This document shows, in pieces, positions 20,480 to 30,714 of a stretch of 64,000 nt of DNA; the first letter of the stretch is position 1; every line of letters begins with the position of its first letter. Position numbers and translations under genes: made by a program. Source of the stretch: Mycolicibacterium sediminis. GTDB taxonomy: Bacteria; Actinomycetota; Actinomycetes; Mycobacteriales; Mycobacteriaceae. The notes under the pieces were generated by a model. That model was not told where the DNA came from, made no database searches, and saw nothing but the letters and a program-made list of their open reading frames with translations. The DNA is taken from the NCBI RefSeq assembly GCF_010731735.1, contig NZ_AP022588.1, positions 4,836,001 through 4,900,000 of the forward strand, given 5' to 3'.

Positions 20480-22021
20480 TCAGCAGCGCAGGCCGGCCGG
20501 CGGCAGCGTCGAGTCGACCAGGAACGCGACGACCGCCGGGTCCACGCACGCGTCGCCGTTGAACACCACGGTGTGCTGGGTGCCGTCGAACGTGATCAGG
20601 GACGCGTCGAGCTGGCGGGCGAGGTCGACACCCGCCTGGTATGGCGTCGCGGGATCGTGGGTGGTCGAGACGACGACCACCTTCCCGGGCCCGGGCGACG
20701 CGACGTCGTGGGGCTGCGAGGTCGGGGGCACCGGCCACATCGAGCAGGGGTCGCGCGGCGCGAATCCGGTGAACTCGCCGTATGCCATGAAGGGCGCCGC
20801 CGCGCGGGCCTGTCGGTCGGCGTCCGCCCACACCGCCGGGTCGGTCGGGTACGGCCCGTCGACGCAGCGGATCGCGGTGAACGCGTCCTGCTGGTTCGTG
20901 TAGTGGCCGGCCCGGTCGCGTTCCTGGTAGTCGTCGGCGAGGAGCAGCAGGTCGCCCGGGTCGGTGCCGCGGGACAGACCGAGCAGCCCGCTGGTGAGGT
21001 ACTTCCAGTACCGCTTGGTGTACAGCGCGTTGACCGTGCCGGTGATCGCGTCCTGATAGCTCAGCCCCCGCGGGTCCGAGGTCCGGGCGGCCGCGAACAC
21101 CAGCGGGTTCACCAGTTGGTGGTAGCGGGCGACGAACTGGCTCGGGTCCTGCCCGAGTGGGCAGTCGGTGGACCGTGCGCAGTCGGCGGCGTAGTCGTCG
21201 AATGCCTGCTGGAAGCCGGCGAGTTGTCGGATGTTCTCCGCCACCGGGTCCGAGCCGGGGTCCACCGCGCCGTCGAGGACCATGGCGCGCACGCGTTCGG
21301 GATACAGCTCGGCGTACCGGGCGCCCAGTTCCGTGCCGTAGGAGAACCCGAGGTAGTTGATCTGGTTCTCGCCGAGCGCCGAGCGCACGACGTCCATGTC
21401 GCGGGCTGCGGACGCGGTGCCGACGTTCGCGAGGAAGCTGCGGCCGGTCTTGTCGAGGCAGCCCTGGATGAGGTTGGCGTAGACCGATTCGATCGCGGCA
21501 ACGCCGGCCGGGCTGTAGTCCGCCATCGGCTCCCGTCGGTAGGCGTCGAACTCGGCGTCGGTGCGGCAGCGCACCTGCGGCGTCGAGTGCGAGACGCCCC
21601 TCGGGTCGAAGCCGACGAGGTCGAACCGGCGGGTGATCTCGGTACCCGACAGGCCGGCGGCCATCCCGGCCACGGTGTCGACGGCCGAGGCGCCCGGTCC
21701 GCCCGGGTTCACCATCAGCACGCCGATGCGGTCGGGACCGGTGGCGGGCACCCGGATGACGGCCAACCGGGCCATCGGTCCGGTGGGATCGGCGTAGTCG
21801 ACGGGCACGTCCACCGCGCCGCACTGTGCCGTCGGGATCGCGGAGAGGTCCCCGACCACCGACGCGCAACTCCCCCAGGACGGTGACTGGCCGTACGCCT
21901 GAACCGCTCCACCCTCGGGAGAGGCGGCCGTGGGCGTCGCCGTCACGAGGCCGGCGATCGCCAGCATCGGGATCACGAGCGGTACAGAGATTCGCCTTAC
22001 CGCCCGCCACATGGCGAACAT
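20480..22021 (-). CDS. Exported alpha/beta-hydrolase, TAP-like C-terminus (Rv2223c type)
   Basis: A secreted serine hydrolase of about 513 residues with a signal peptide (VPLVIPMLAIAGLVTA, then AS cleavage region) and no lipobox. The hydrolase core shows NPGGPGASAVD, nucleophile GFSYGTELG, Asp in VVVSTTHDPATPYQ and His in FDGTQHTVVFNGDAC, the tripeptidyl-aminopeptidase-like tail. It is a tandem paralogue of hip1 just upstream. The start is unclear: ATG codons at 22051, 22021 and 22012 are in frame. It probably cleaves peptides at the cell surface. Confidence 0.88.
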   Translation of the reverse strand: MFAMWRAVRRISVPLVIPMLAIAGLVTATPTAASPEGGAVQAYGQSPSWGSCASVVGDLSAIPTAQCGAVDVPVDYADPTGPMARLAVIRVPATGPDRIGVLMVNPGGPGASAVDTVAGMAAGLSGTEITRRFDLVGFDPRGVSHSTPQVRCRTDAEFDAYRREPMADYSPAGVAAIESVYANLIQGCLDKTGRSFLANVGTASAARDMDVVRSALGENQINYLGFSYGTELGARYAELYPERVRAMVLDGAVDPGSDPVAENIRQLAGFQQAFDDYAADCARSTDCPLGQDPSQFVARYHQLVNPLVFAAARTSDPRGLSYQDAITGTVNALYTKRYWKYLTSGLLGLSRGTDPGDLLLLADDYQERDRAGHYTNQQDAFTAIRCVDGPYPTDPAVWADADRQARAAAPFMAYGEFTGFAPRDPCSMWPVPPTSQPHDVASPGPGKVVVVSTTHDPATPYQAGVDLARQLDASLITFDGTQHTVVFNGDACVDPAVVAFLVDSTLPPAGLRC

Positions 22022-22129
22022 GTTCGCACGCAACGCGCTTCGCGGCTGCATCCGGCCGCGCGCGGTGACTGCTCGGCAACCGGACGGTGACGCTTCGGTG
22101 ACCTGCCGGGCCGTCCCGTCAGCGCGCGG

Positions 22130-23641
22130 TCAGCAGCGCGCGTCGGCGGGCGGCACCGCGCCGTCGACCAGGTACCTGGTGGCGATGTCGTCGACGCACC
22201 GGTTGCCCTGGAACACGACGGTGTGCTGGGTGCCGTCGAACGTCAGCAGGGCGCCGCCGAGTTGCTTCGCGAGGTCCACGCCGGCCTGGTACGGCGTCGC
22301 CGGATCGTTCGTGGTCGACACGACGAGGGTGGGCGGCAGACCCTGCACCTTCAGCTGGTGCGGCGTCGAGGTCGGCGGGACGGGCCAGAAGGAGCACGTT
22401 CCCATCGGTGCGTTGCCGGTGAACTGCCCGTAGCTCATGAACGGGGCCACCTCGCGCGCACGCCTGTCCTGCTCGACGACCTTGGCGCGGTCGGTCACCG
22501 GCGGCTCGTCGACGCAGTTGACCGCCACCCGGACGTCGGTCGAGTTGTTGTAGTGCCCCTCCGAGTCACGGCCCATGTAGAGGTCGGCGAGCGCCAGCAT
22601 GGTGTCGCCACGGCCGGCCCGCATCTCCGACAGTGCCTGGGTGAGGTGGCGCCAGAGGTTCGGCGAGTACAGCGGCAGGATGGTGCCGATCACCGAATCG
22701 CTGTAGCTCAGCCCGCGTGGGTCCTTCGTCTTGGCGGGGTTCGCGACGAGCGGGTCGACGAGCGTCTTGTACACCTCGACGGCCTTCGCCGGATCCGTGC
22801 CGAGCGGGCAGCTAGGGTTCTTCGCGCAGTCGGCGGCGTAGTCGTTGAAGGCGGTCTGGAACGCCGCGGCCTGCCGGATGTCCGCCTCGAGCGGGTCCGC
22901 ATTCGGGTCGACGGCACCGTCGAGGATCATCGCCCGGGTCTTGTCGGGGAACTCCTCGGCGTACGCGGCACCGATCCGGGTGCCGTACGAGTAGCCGAGG
23001 TAGGTCAGCTTCTCGTCACCGACGGCAGTCCGAATCCCGTCGAGATCCTTTGCGACGCTGACGGTCCCGACGTTGGCCAGGAATTCGTCGCCCATCTTCT
23101 CGACGCATCGGTCGACGAAGGCCTTGGTCTCCGACTCGATGTGGGCCACGCCCTCGGGCGTGTAGTCCACCTGCGGGTCGGCGCGCAGCCGGTCGTTGTC
23201 CTCGTCGGAGTTGCACCAGACCGCGGGCGTCGACCGTCCGACGCCGCGCGGGTCGAAGCCGACGAGGTCGAACCGCTCGCGCACCTCCGCGGGCATGCCC
23301 TCCACGAGCGAGGCCGCTGCCGTGACGCCGGACTCGCCGGGGCCGCCGGGATTGATCACGAGGGATCCGATCTTGTCGCCCGTGGCGGGGAACTTGATCA
23401 GCGCGAGCTGCGCGACGTCGCCGTCGGGCTTGGCGTAGTCCACCGGCACCGAGAGCATGCCGCACTGCGCGCTCGACGGCAGTGGCACGTCCGCCGACTC
23501 GTCGGTCTCGCACTGCGACCACTGAACCGGCGATCCCGGCGGCGGGGCGCCCATGGTGGCGCGTCCGTCGACCGCCCTGCTGCAGCCGGCCACGACAATC
23601 ATCACCATGGCGGCCGCGAGGACCCCGCTCTTGAGGTTCAT
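22130..23641 (-). CDS. hip1: Surface serine protease/carboxylesterase Hip1 (CaeA)
   Basis: Lipoprotein serine hydrolase, Rv2224c/CaeA equivalent. In M. tuberculosis it cleaves GroEL2 and shapes host responses. ATG at 23641 gives MNLKSGVLAAAMVMIVVAGC with a lipobox cysteine at residue 20. The catalytic set is GYSYGTRIG (Ser), STTNDPATPYQ (Asp) and FDGTQHTVVFQGNRC (His). The length is 503 residues. The preceding gene toward the left is a paralogue with 108 bases between them, a tandem duplication typical of mycobacteria. Confidence 0.92.
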   Translation of the reverse strand: MNLKSGVLAAAMVMIVVAGCSRAVDGRATMGAPPPGSPVQWSQCETDESADVPLPSSAQCGMLSVPVDYAKPDGDVAQLALIKFPATGDKIGSLVINPGGPGESGVTAAASLVEGMPAEVRERFDLVGFDPRGVGRSTPAVWCNSDEDNDRLRADPQVDYTPEGVAHIESETKAFVDRCVEKMGDEFLANVGTVSVAKDLDGIRTAVGDEKLTYLGYSYGTRIGAAYAEEFPDKTRAMILDGAVDPNADPLEADIRQAAAFQTAFNDYAADCAKNPSCPLGTDPAKAVEVYKTLVDPLVANPAKTKDPRGLSYSDSVIGTILPLYSPNLWRHLTQALSEMRAGRGDTMLALADLYMGRDSEGHYNNSTDVRVAVNCVDEPPVTDRAKVVEQDRRAREVAPFMSYGQFTGNAPMGTCSFWPVPPTSTPHQLKVQGLPPTLVVSTTNDPATPYQAGVDLAKQLGGALLTFDGTQHTVVFQGNRCVDDIATRYLVDGAVPPADARC

Positions 23642-23697
23642 GGCTGCCCATGCTGCCATGGCCCGACATCGACGCAGTTGAGGGCGTACGCGCGCGC

Positions 23698-25089
23698 CTA
23701 CTTCGTGGAGGCGACCAGCTCGTCGAGTGCGACCTGGAAGTCGTCGGCCATGTCCCACAGATCGGGCAGCAGGTCGGGGCACGAGATCAGGCCCACGTCG
23801 AGTGTTCCGGTCAGGGACATCACCGTGATGTTGAGTCCCGAGCCGTGGAAGATGGGCCCGAGTGGGTACATCGCCTTCACCTGGGCGCCCAGGAAGTACA
23901 GCGGCACCTGGGGCCCCGGCACGTTCGAGACCACCAGGTTGTGCACGGGGCGGGCGCCGCTGAGGTTGCTGCGGGCGTACACCCGCATCGCCACCCCGAA
24001 GACCGCGGGCGCCGCGAACTGCGCCCAGTCCTGCAGCAGGGTCGCGCCGATTGCCGAACTATGTTGCTTGGCAACCGAATTCGCCTCGGAGATCGCCTTG
24101 ATCCGCTCGCCTGGGTCCTCGATGTTGGTCTCCAGGCTGGCGAACATGCCCGACACCTGGTTGCGTCCCGGCCGGTCGGACTTGTCGTGCACCGACACGG
24201 GCACCATCGCGACGAGCGAGCTGTCGGGCAGTTCGCCGCTGTCGAGCAGGAATCGCCGCAGCACGCCCGACACCAGCGCCATGACGACGTCGTTGACCTT
24301 GACGCCGTAGTGGTTCTTCACCATCTTGACGTCGTCGAGGTCCAGCTGGGCGAAGGCCACGTTGCGCCGGCCGGTCACGTTGGCGTTGAACCGCGTCTTG
24401 GGCGCATTGAGCGGCGCAGCCATCGACTGGCCGTTTCGGGCTCGTCTGACGGTGTCGACCACGGTGGAGACCGTGGCGGGCAGCACGTTGGCGAACTTCA
24501 TCGGCCGGGTGGCGAACCGCAGGGCGCCGCCGATCGCGATCTCGAGGTCGGATGCCTGACCGACGCCGGCCACCGGGTCCGGCGGCGGCGGGTCGGGTTC
24601 GGTCGCGCACAGCTGCGACATCAGGTTGGCGCCCGTGACCCCGTCGACGCCGGAGTGGTGCACCTTGGTGAGCACCGCGAGGCGGCCCTCGCCCTCCCCC
24701 TCACCGCTCGCGAGGTTCTCGATCACCCACATCTCCCACAGCGGCCGGCTGCGGTCGAGCGTCAACGAGGCGATGTGGCCGCAGATCTCGGCCAGTTCGT
24801 TGCGACCGCCCGGCGCGGGCAGCCCGATGCGGTGCAGGTGCTTCTCGAGGTCGAAGTCCTTGTCCTCCACCCGAACCGGGTGGTCGAGGTTGAGCCGGTT
24901 GTCGGCCAGCTTCTCCCGGAACTCCGGCATCGCCTTGATGCGGATCGCGAGCGCGTCGCGCAGCCGGTCGAAGGAGTAGCCGCCCGGGATGGTGGCGGGG
25001 TCGATCTCGAGCACCGAGCAGACGTGCAGCGGCTGCGCGGCGGTTTCGAGGTACAGGAAGCTCGCGTCGAGACCACTCAGCCGTTGCAT
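23698..25089 (-). CDS. Wax ester synthase/diacylglycerol acyltransferase (WS/DGAT)
   Basis: A 463-residue WS/DGAT family acyltransferase making triacylglycerol or wax esters from acyl-CoA. The start MQRLSGLDASFLYLE is the family N-terminus (ATG at 25089; the frame stays open to 25137). The catalytic HHSGVDG motif lies in VLTKVHHSGVDGVTGA. PLWEMWVIE and the C-terminal NLVVSNVPGPQVPLYF block are also present. It is divergent from panB. It suggests storage-lipid synthesis, which mycobacteria carry out with many such paralogues. Confidence 0.93.
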   Translation of the reverse strand: MQRLSGLDASFLYLETAAQPLHVCSVLEIDPATIPGGYSFDRLRDALAIRIKAMPEFREKLADNRLNLDHPVRVEDKDFDLEKHLHRIGLPAPGGRNELAEICGHIASLTLDRSRPLWEMWVIENLASGEGEGEGRLAVLTKVHHSGVDGVTGANLMSQLCATEPDPPPPDPVAGVGQASDLEIAIGGALRFATRPMKFANVLPATVSTVVDTVRRARNGQSMAAPLNAPKTRFNANVTGRRNVAFAQLDLDDVKMVKNHYGVKVNDVVMALVSGVLRRFLLDSGELPDSSLVAMVPVSVHDKSDRPGRNQVSGMFASLETNIEDPGERIKAISEANSVAKQHSSAIGATLLQDWAQFAAPAVFGVAMRVYARSNLSGARPVHNLVVSNVPGPQVPLYFLGAQVKAMYPLGPIFHGSGLNITVMSLTGTLDVGLISCPDLLPDLWDMADDFQVALDELVASTK

Positions 25090-25244
25090 GTCGCCGATCG
25101 TAGGCCCGGGCGGGTGGGCCGGTGTGAGGAAGTCCACTTCACTCGTCGTTCACCTTCGGCGCGGCGAGTGCCACACTGGTGGGGTCAGAACGACCCGGGG
25201 ACCCGAATGGGCCTCGAGGACGACCCGACCAGTTAGGGACAATG

Positions 25245-26105
25245 ATGTCTGAGCAGACGGTTTACGGTGCTGCCACCGATCCGAACCTCGCCTCCGCGGC
25301 CACCAAGCCCCGCACGAAGGTGCGAACGCACCACCTCCTCAAGTGGAAGTCCGAAGGGCACAGGTGGGCGATGCTCACGGCCTACGACTACTCCACCGCA
25401 CGCGTCTTCGACGACGCAGAGATCCCCGTACTGCTGGTGGGCGACTCGGCCGCCAACGTCGTCTACGGCTACGACACCACGGTGCCGGTGACCATCGACG
25501 AACTGATCCCGCTGGTCCGCGGCGTCGTGCGCGGGGCGCCGCACGCGCTGGTGGTGGCCGATCTGCCGTTCGGCAGCTACGAGGCCGGCCCGCAGCAGGC
25601 CCTGGAGACCGCGACGCGGTTCATGAAGGAGACCGGCGCGGCGGCGGTCAAGCTCGAGGGCGGTGAGCGCGTCGCCGCTCAGATCGCGACGCTGACCCAG
25701 GCCGGCATCCCCGTGGTGGCCCACATCGGCTTCACCCCGCAGAGCGTCAACGGCCTCGGCGGGTTCCGCGTGCAGGGCCGTGGCGACGCCGCCGAGCAGA
25801 CCGTGCACGACGCGATCGCCGTCGCCGAGGCCGGTGCCATCGCCGTGGTCCTCGAGATGGTGCCCGCCGAACTCGCCACGCAGATCACCGGCAAGCTGAC
25901 GATCCCCACCGTGGGCATCGGCGCGGGCCCCAACTGCGACGCCCAGGTGCTGGTGTGGCAGGACATGGCGGGCATGACCGCAGGCAGGACCGCGAAGTTC
26001 GTGAAGCGCTTCGGCAACGTCGGCGACGAGTTGCGTCGTGCGGCAACGGAATACGCTCAGGACGTCGCGACCGGGGCGTTCCCGGCCGAGGAGCACTCCT
26101 TCTAG
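25245..26105 (+). CDS. panB: 3-methyl-2-oxobutanoate hydroxymethyltransferase
   Basis: First step of pantothenate synthesis: ketoisovalerate plus methylene-tetrahydrofolate gives ketopantoate. The 286-residue protein shows WAMLTAYDYSTARVFDDA, LLVGDSAANVVYGYDTT, HALVVADLPFGSYE, VKLEGGERVA, AHIGFTPQSVN and GIGAGPNCDAQVLVWQDM, all PanB signatures with the metal-binding Asp and Glu residues. ATG at 25245 matches the M. tuberculosis start; ATG at 25242 is adjacent. Confidence 0.97.
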   Translation: MSEQTVYGAATDPNLASAATKPRTKVRTHHLLKWKSEGHRWAMLTAYDYSTARVFDDAEIPVLLVGDSAANVVYGYDTTVPVTIDELIPLVRGVVRGAPHALVVADLPFGSYEAGPQQALETATRFMKETGAAAVKLEGGERVAAQIATLTQAGIPVVAHIGFTPQSVNGLGGFRVQGRGDAAEQTVHDAIAVAEAGAIAVVLEMVPAELATQITGKLTIPTVGIGAGPNCDAQVLVWQDMAGMTAGRTAKFVKRFGNVGDELRRAATEYAQDVATGAFPAEEHSF

Positions 26106-26113
26106 CGAGCCGC

Positions 26114-26893
26114 TCAGCCGAAGGTCGGCGCACGCTTTCCGAGGAACGCGGCGATGCCCTCCTGACCGTCGGCGGACCGCGCACAGTCGGCGATGTAGCG
26201 CGCCTCGAGTTCCATCTGGCTCTCGATGCCGTTCGAGAACGTGTCGAGCAGCAGGCGCTTCACCGCGGCGTTGGACGTCCGGGACGTCGCGGCCATCTGG
26301 CCGGCCAGCTCCTCGGTGCGCGCGCCGAGATCGGCGTCGGGAACGACCTCGGTGAGCAGGCCCCAGTCGAGCGCCTCGGCCGCGGTCAGGGTGCGGTTGG
26401 CTAGCATGAGCTGCTGGGTGCGCCGGATGCCGATCAGCCGCGGCAGGTAATAGGACGAACTGCCGTCGGGGCTCAATCCCGCCTTCGTGTAGGCCATCGT
26501 GAACTTCGCCGACTCGGCCGCGATCGCCAGGTCGCCGGTGACCGCGAGGCTGAAGCCGGCGCCCGCGGCGGTGCCGTTGACCGAGGTGATCACGACGGCG
26601 TCCATCCGCGCGAAGGTGGACAGTGCCCGATGCAGGTCGGCGGCGATGCCCTTCACGAACGTCCCCGCGTCCTCCGCGGCGGCCATGGCCTTGAGGTCGC
26701 CGCCGGCGCAGAAGAACCGGCCCGCGCCGGTGATCGTGACGACCTTGGTGGCCGTGGTGTCGCAGAGGGCGGCGGCGACGGCCAGTTCGCGGGTGAGGAC
26801 GTCGTTCATGCCGTTGGCCGCGTCGGGCCGGTTCAGCACGATGCTGGTGACGGGGCCGGTCTCGGTGAACGTCAGCGTCTCGAATTCGGGCAT
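26114..26893 (-). CDS. Enoyl-CoA hydratase/isomerase family protein
   Basis: A 259-residue crotonase-fold protein. The oxyanion-hole segments are AGRFFCAGGDLKAMAA and NGTAAGAGFSLAVTGDLAIA. The later AGLSPDGSSSYYLPRLIG has Asp where hydratases usually have a catalytic Glu, so an isomerase such as PaaG type is possible. ATG at 26893 is taken, and ATG at 26902 is in frame. It is convergent with panB, with eight bases between the stops. Confidence 0.87.
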   Translation of the reverse strand: MPEFETLTFTETGPVTSIVLNRPDAANGMNDVLTRELAVAAALCDTTATKVVTITGAGRFFCAGGDLKAMAAAEDAGTFVKGIAADLHRALSTFARMDAVVITSVNGTAAGAGFSLAVTGDLAIAAESAKFTMAYTKAGLSPDGSSSYYLPRLIGIRRTQQLMLANRTLTAAEALDWGLLTEVVPDADLGARTEELAGQMAATSRTSNAAVKRLLLDTFSNGIESQMELEARYIADCARSADGQEGIAAFLGKRAPTFG

Positions 26894-27057
26894 GCGCAGC
26901 ACGTTAGCGCACCAGCACTTACGGCCCGTGGGCCATGTGTAACGCCCGCGCCGGCGGCGCCGTCGAGGCCGGACTCCTCACGGCGTCGTCCGTTCACCTC
27001 AATGTGGCACCCTGTTCACGGATTTGAGCCCACGTTCCACGCCGACCGAAGGTGAAG

Positions 27058-28539
27058 ATGGCAGCCGACAAGCGCAAGGCGTCCCGCCACACCGAGATCG
27101 AACGCAAGTTCGCCGTCACCGGTGACACCGTGTCCCCGTCGTTCCAGGGGCTGTCGGTGATCGGCCGGGTCGACAGGTTGGAGCCGCAGCACCTCGACGC
27201 CGTCTACTACGACACCGCGGGCCAGCACCTGGGCGAGCGGCGCGTGACGCTGCGCCGCCGCACGGGTGGGCCGGATGCCGGCTGGCACCTCAAGCTGCCC
27301 GCCGGCGCCGACGCCCGCACCGAGGTGCGACTGCCGCTCGATGACGGCGACACCGTGCCCGACGAGCTGCGTGACGTGGTGCTCGCCATCGTCCGTGATC
27401 GCGAACTCGCCCCCGTCGCGCGCATCTCGACGGTCCGCACCGTCGACGTCCTGTTCGACCCGTCGGGCTCGCCGGTCGCCGAGTTCTGCGACGACCAGGT
27501 GACGGCCTCGGCGGTCGGCGGCGAGGAGCAGGCGTGGCGGGAGTGGGAACTCGAGATCGTCGAGGGCGCCGATCCCGGGCTGCTGGAGCGGCTGGCCAAC
27601 CGTCTGCTGGACGCCGGCGCCGAACCCGCGGGCCATGGTTCGAAGGTGGGCCGGGTGCTGGCGGCGACGGCACCGGAGCGGCAGTCACCGCCCGACGATC
27701 CGGTGCACCGTGCCGTGGCCGAGCAGATCGAGGAACTGCTGGTGTGGGACCGCGCGGTGCGTACCGACGTCTGGGACTCGGTCCATCAGATGCGCGTGAC
27801 CACCCGCAAGATCCGCAGCCTGGTCAAGGGGTCGGAGGAGTCGTTCGGGCTCAACGACGACGCCTTCGTGCTGGAGGAGCTGAAGGTGCTCGCGGGCGTC
27901 CTCGGCGTCGCGCGTGACGCGGAGGTTCTCGCGGAGCGGTACGAGAAGGCGCTCGACGGCCTGCCCGCCGATCTCGTCCGCGGACCCGTCCGGACCCGCC
28001 TCATCGACGGCGCCAAGCGGCGCTACGAGACAGGGTGGAAGCGCTCGCTGACCGCGATGCGCTCCGAGCGGTACTTCCGGATGCTCGACGCGCTCGACGC
28101 CCTGAAGCTCGCCGAGCCCGCGACCACCGCGAGCGGGGAACCACCACGGCAGGCCACCGTTGAGTCCGCGTACCGCAAGGTGCGCAAGGCCGCGAAGGTC
28201 GCGCGGGAGGCGAAGGCCGACCCCGACCTCTCCCCCGAGGAGAAGGACGAGGCGCTGCACCGAATCCGCAAGAGCGCGAAGCGGCTTCGGTACACCGCGG
28301 CGGCCACCGGCGCGGCGGACGTCGCGGACGGCGCCAAGGCGATCCAGTCACTGCTCGGCGATCACCAGGACAGCGTCGTCAGCCGCAGGCACCTGCTGCA
28401 CGAGGCCACCGTCGCGCACGCCGCGGGCGAGGACACGTTCACCTACGGGCTGCTGTTCACCGGCGAGGAGCAGGTCGCGCTGTCCGCGGAGGACCAGCTC
28501 GAGGGTGTGCTCAAGGGACTGCGCAAGGCGGTCGGCTGA
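27058..28539 (+). CDS. CYTH and CHAD domain protein
   Basis: About 493 residues. The N-terminal CYTH domain carries EIERKFAV, YYDTAGQHLGERRVTLRRR and WHLKLPAG, the acidic/basic tunnel pattern of triphosphate-binding enzymes. The C-terminal CHAD domain has VHQMRVTTRKIRSLVKG and LHRIRKSAKRLRYTAAA, with conserved histidines that bind polyphosphate. CYTH-CHAD fusions are thought to act on inorganic polyphosphate or triphosphate. The start is ATG 27058, with GAAGG upstream; GTG at 27052 is in frame. It is followed by convergent rnpB. Confidence 0.9.
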   Translation: MAADKRKASRHTEIERKFAVTGDTVSPSFQGLSVIGRVDRLEPQHLDAVYYDTAGQHLGERRVTLRRRTGGPDAGWHLKLPAGADARTEVRLPLDDGDTVPDELRDVVLAIVRDRELAPVARISTVRTVDVLFDPSGSPVAEFCDDQVTASAVGGEEQAWREWELEIVEGADPGLLERLANRLLDAGAEPAGHGSKVGRVLAATAPERQSPPDDPVHRAVAEQIEELLVWDRAVRTDVWDSVHQMRVTTRKIRSLVKGSEESFGLNDDAFVLEELKVLAGVLGVARDAEVLAERYEKALDGLPADLVRGPVRTRLIDGAKRRYETGWKRSLTAMRSERYFRMLDALDALKLAEPATTASGEPPRQATVESAYRKVRKAAKVAREAKADPDLSPEEKDEALHRIRKSAKRLRYTAAATGAADVADGAKAIQSLLGDHQDSVVSRRHLLHEATVAHAAGEDTFTYGLLFTGEEQVALSAEDQLEGVLKGLRKAVG

Positions 28540-28553
28540 CCTGGCAGTGCGGG

Positions 28554-28972
<419 letters not shown>

Positions 28973-29028
28973 GCCGATCACCGTACTCCGATCGGCGCGC
29001 CGGCGGTGTCACCGGCCCGATCGCGCCG

Positions 29029-29086
29029 ACTGTGGGCCTCGTGTACGCATTCCGCCCCGTGTGCGTGCAGGAGCCCCACAGTCGAG
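29029..29086. repeat. Palindromic element related to the copies near glpD
   Basis: GACTGTGGGCCTCGTGTACG opens and CAGGAGCCCCACAGTC closes a long imperfect hairpin. It lies between rnpB and the end of the reductase-methyltransferase gene. The same architecture (TGTGGGGCTT stem, GTACGC inner arm, CCGC in the loop) occurs twice at 59.0-59.3 kb. It may terminate transcription from the right. Confidence 0.65.
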
Positions 29087-29109
29087 GTGGCCGTGGCCGA
29101 GCCCCGCGC

Positions 29110-30657
29110 TCAATCCCGCCGGCGCAGCACGATCACGCCATCGGCGATCGGATACACCCGACCGTCGGGACCGGCGGCGTCGCGGTCGACCGTCGCGGCG
29201 TGCAGCTGGTCCCATCGGTCGGCGGGGAGGTCGAGCTGCGCGAGGACCTCGTCGACGGTGTCGAACCGGTGGTCGTGCGGCACCTTCGTGGCCCACGGCG
29301 GCACTGCGGCGTGGTCGACGATGACGAGGTGCCCACCCGGCGCCACGGCGGCCGCCGCGTCGCGGAGGATCCGCGGCCGTTCCAGGTGCACCGGCGAGTG
29401 CAGGAACTGTGCGGAGACGAGGTCGAACGTGCCCGACGGGAACCCGTCCGACAGGTCGCATCGTTCGACGGCGATCCGATCGGCGACGCCGCGGCGCGAC
29501 GCCTCCTCGAGGGTGCGCCCGAGGGCGGTCTCGGAGACGTCGACGGCCGTCACGGACCAGCCGTGTTCGGCGAGCCAGACGGCGTCCCCGCCCTCGCCGC
29601 AGCCGAGGTCGAGCGCGCGACCCGCCGGAAGAGCTTCCGCGACGGACGCGAGCTGCGCGTTGACCCGGCCGCTCCACACGCGTTCCCGCTCGCCGTAGTG
29701 CCGCTCCCAGAACTCCCGAACGGTCGGCACCGGCCACGCCGGCACGGGTAGTCCCACCTCCGCGCCGAGGAGGTGTGCCACGACCGAGGCGCCCGCCAGG
29801 CTGCCCGACGCGACGGCCGCCGCCACCTGCGGCATCCGGACGGCCACGTCTCCTGCGGCGAACAGTCTGGGGACCGACGTGCGCTGGAACTCGTCGACCC
29901 GCAACGCGTCCGGGGCGAGCGGGGTGGGGCTGGTCTCGGCACCGAGGTGTGCGGCCAGCTCCGAGCGCTGCCGCAGCGTGGTGGCGACCAGGGCGCCGCG
30001 CCGCGGCAGCAGCTCGCCGTCGTCGAACTCGACGGCACTCAGTTCGCCGTCGCTCGAGACGAAGCGGGCGACGGCGCGCTCGTCGACGGCGACGCCCGCG
30101 GCGGAGAGCCGGGCGCGCTGGTCGTCGTCGAGGCCGTCCGGCGAACCCGCCAGCACGACGACGTCGTCGGTCCAGCCGCGGATCATCAGCGCGGAGTGCA
30201 CCGCACGGTCGCCCGTCGCGAGCACCGCCACCGGTGCATCACGGACCTCCCAGCCGTGGCAGAACGGGCAGTGGAACACCGAGCGTCCCCACAGCGGCGC
30301 GAGTCCGGGGACGTCGGGAGTCTCGTAGACCATCCCGGTGGCGAGCAGCACCGTCCGAGCGCGTTCGGTGGTCCCGTCGGCCAGCTCCAGCGAGAACCCG
30401 GGCCGTCCGGCGACGACCTCGCCGCTGCGCACCTCGACCGTCGGGTACGCGGCGAGTTCGGCGCGACCCCGGGCGTACAACTCGGCGGGCGGGCGCCCGT
30501 CGAACCCGAGCAGGCCACCGATCCCGTGCGCGGCCGAGTTGCTCGGCACCCCGGCGTCGATCAGCAGCGTGCGTCGCCTCGCCCTGCCGAGGACCAACGC
30601 GGCACTCAGCCCCGCGGCACCGCCACCGACGATCACGCAATCCCATTCGCTTCCCAT
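29110..30657 (-). CDS. Thioredoxin-reductase-like flavoprotein fused to SAM-dependent methyltransferase
   Basis: A 515-residue fusion. Residues 1-310 form an FAD/NAD(P) oxidoreductase with the GGGAAGLSAA dinucleotide loop, a redox CPFC pair (Cys130/Cys133) and FAAGDVAVRMPQVAAAV at the FAD end. From about 330 on it is a class I methyltransferase with LDLGCGEGGDAVWLAEHGW (from 349) and VTAVDVS. The fusion suggests a small thiol or metalloid compound that is reduced, then methylated; this is inference. It is divergent from a XRE-cupin regulator, 47 bases apart. The start MGSEWDCVIV is chosen over longer ones. Confidence 0.88.
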   Translation of the reverse strand: MGSEWDCVIVGGGAAGLSAALVLGRARRRTLLIDAGVPSNSAAHGIGGLLGFDGRPPAELYARGRAELAAYPTVEVRSGEVVAGRPGFSLELADGTTERARTVLLATGMVYETPDVPGLAPLWGRSVFHCPFCHGWEVRDAPVAVLATGDRAVHSALMIRGWTDDVVVLAGSPDGLDDDQRARLSAAGVAVDERAVARFVSSDGELSAVEFDDGELLPRRGALVATTLRQRSELAAHLGAETSPTPLAPDALRVDEFQRTSVPRLFAAGDVAVRMPQVAAAVASGSLAGASVVAHLLGAEVGLPVPAWPVPTVREFWERHYGERERVWSGRVNAQLASVAEALPAGRALDLGCGEGGDAVWLAEHGWSVTAVDVSETALGRTLEEASRRGVADRIAVERCDLSDGFPSGTFDLVSAQFLHSPVHLERPRILRDAAAAVAPGGHLVIVDHAAVPPWATKVPHDHRFDTVDEVLAQLDLPADRWDQLHAATVDRDAAGPDGRVYPIADGVIVLRRRD

Positions 30658-30699
30658 GCCGTCGAGCTTGCCGACGCCTCGGATGAATGCCAAGCTGGT

Positions 30700-30714
30700 T
30701 TGCCATGCAGGCAA
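30700..30714. promoter_or_regulatory. Candidate operator between fusion gene and regulator
   Basis: TTGCCATGCAGGCAA is a palindrome (TTGCC/GGCAA, five-base spacer) overlapping the ATG at 30705. A further GCTTGCC occurs at 30666-30672. The position suits autoregulation by the XRE-cupin protein. Confidence 0.4.
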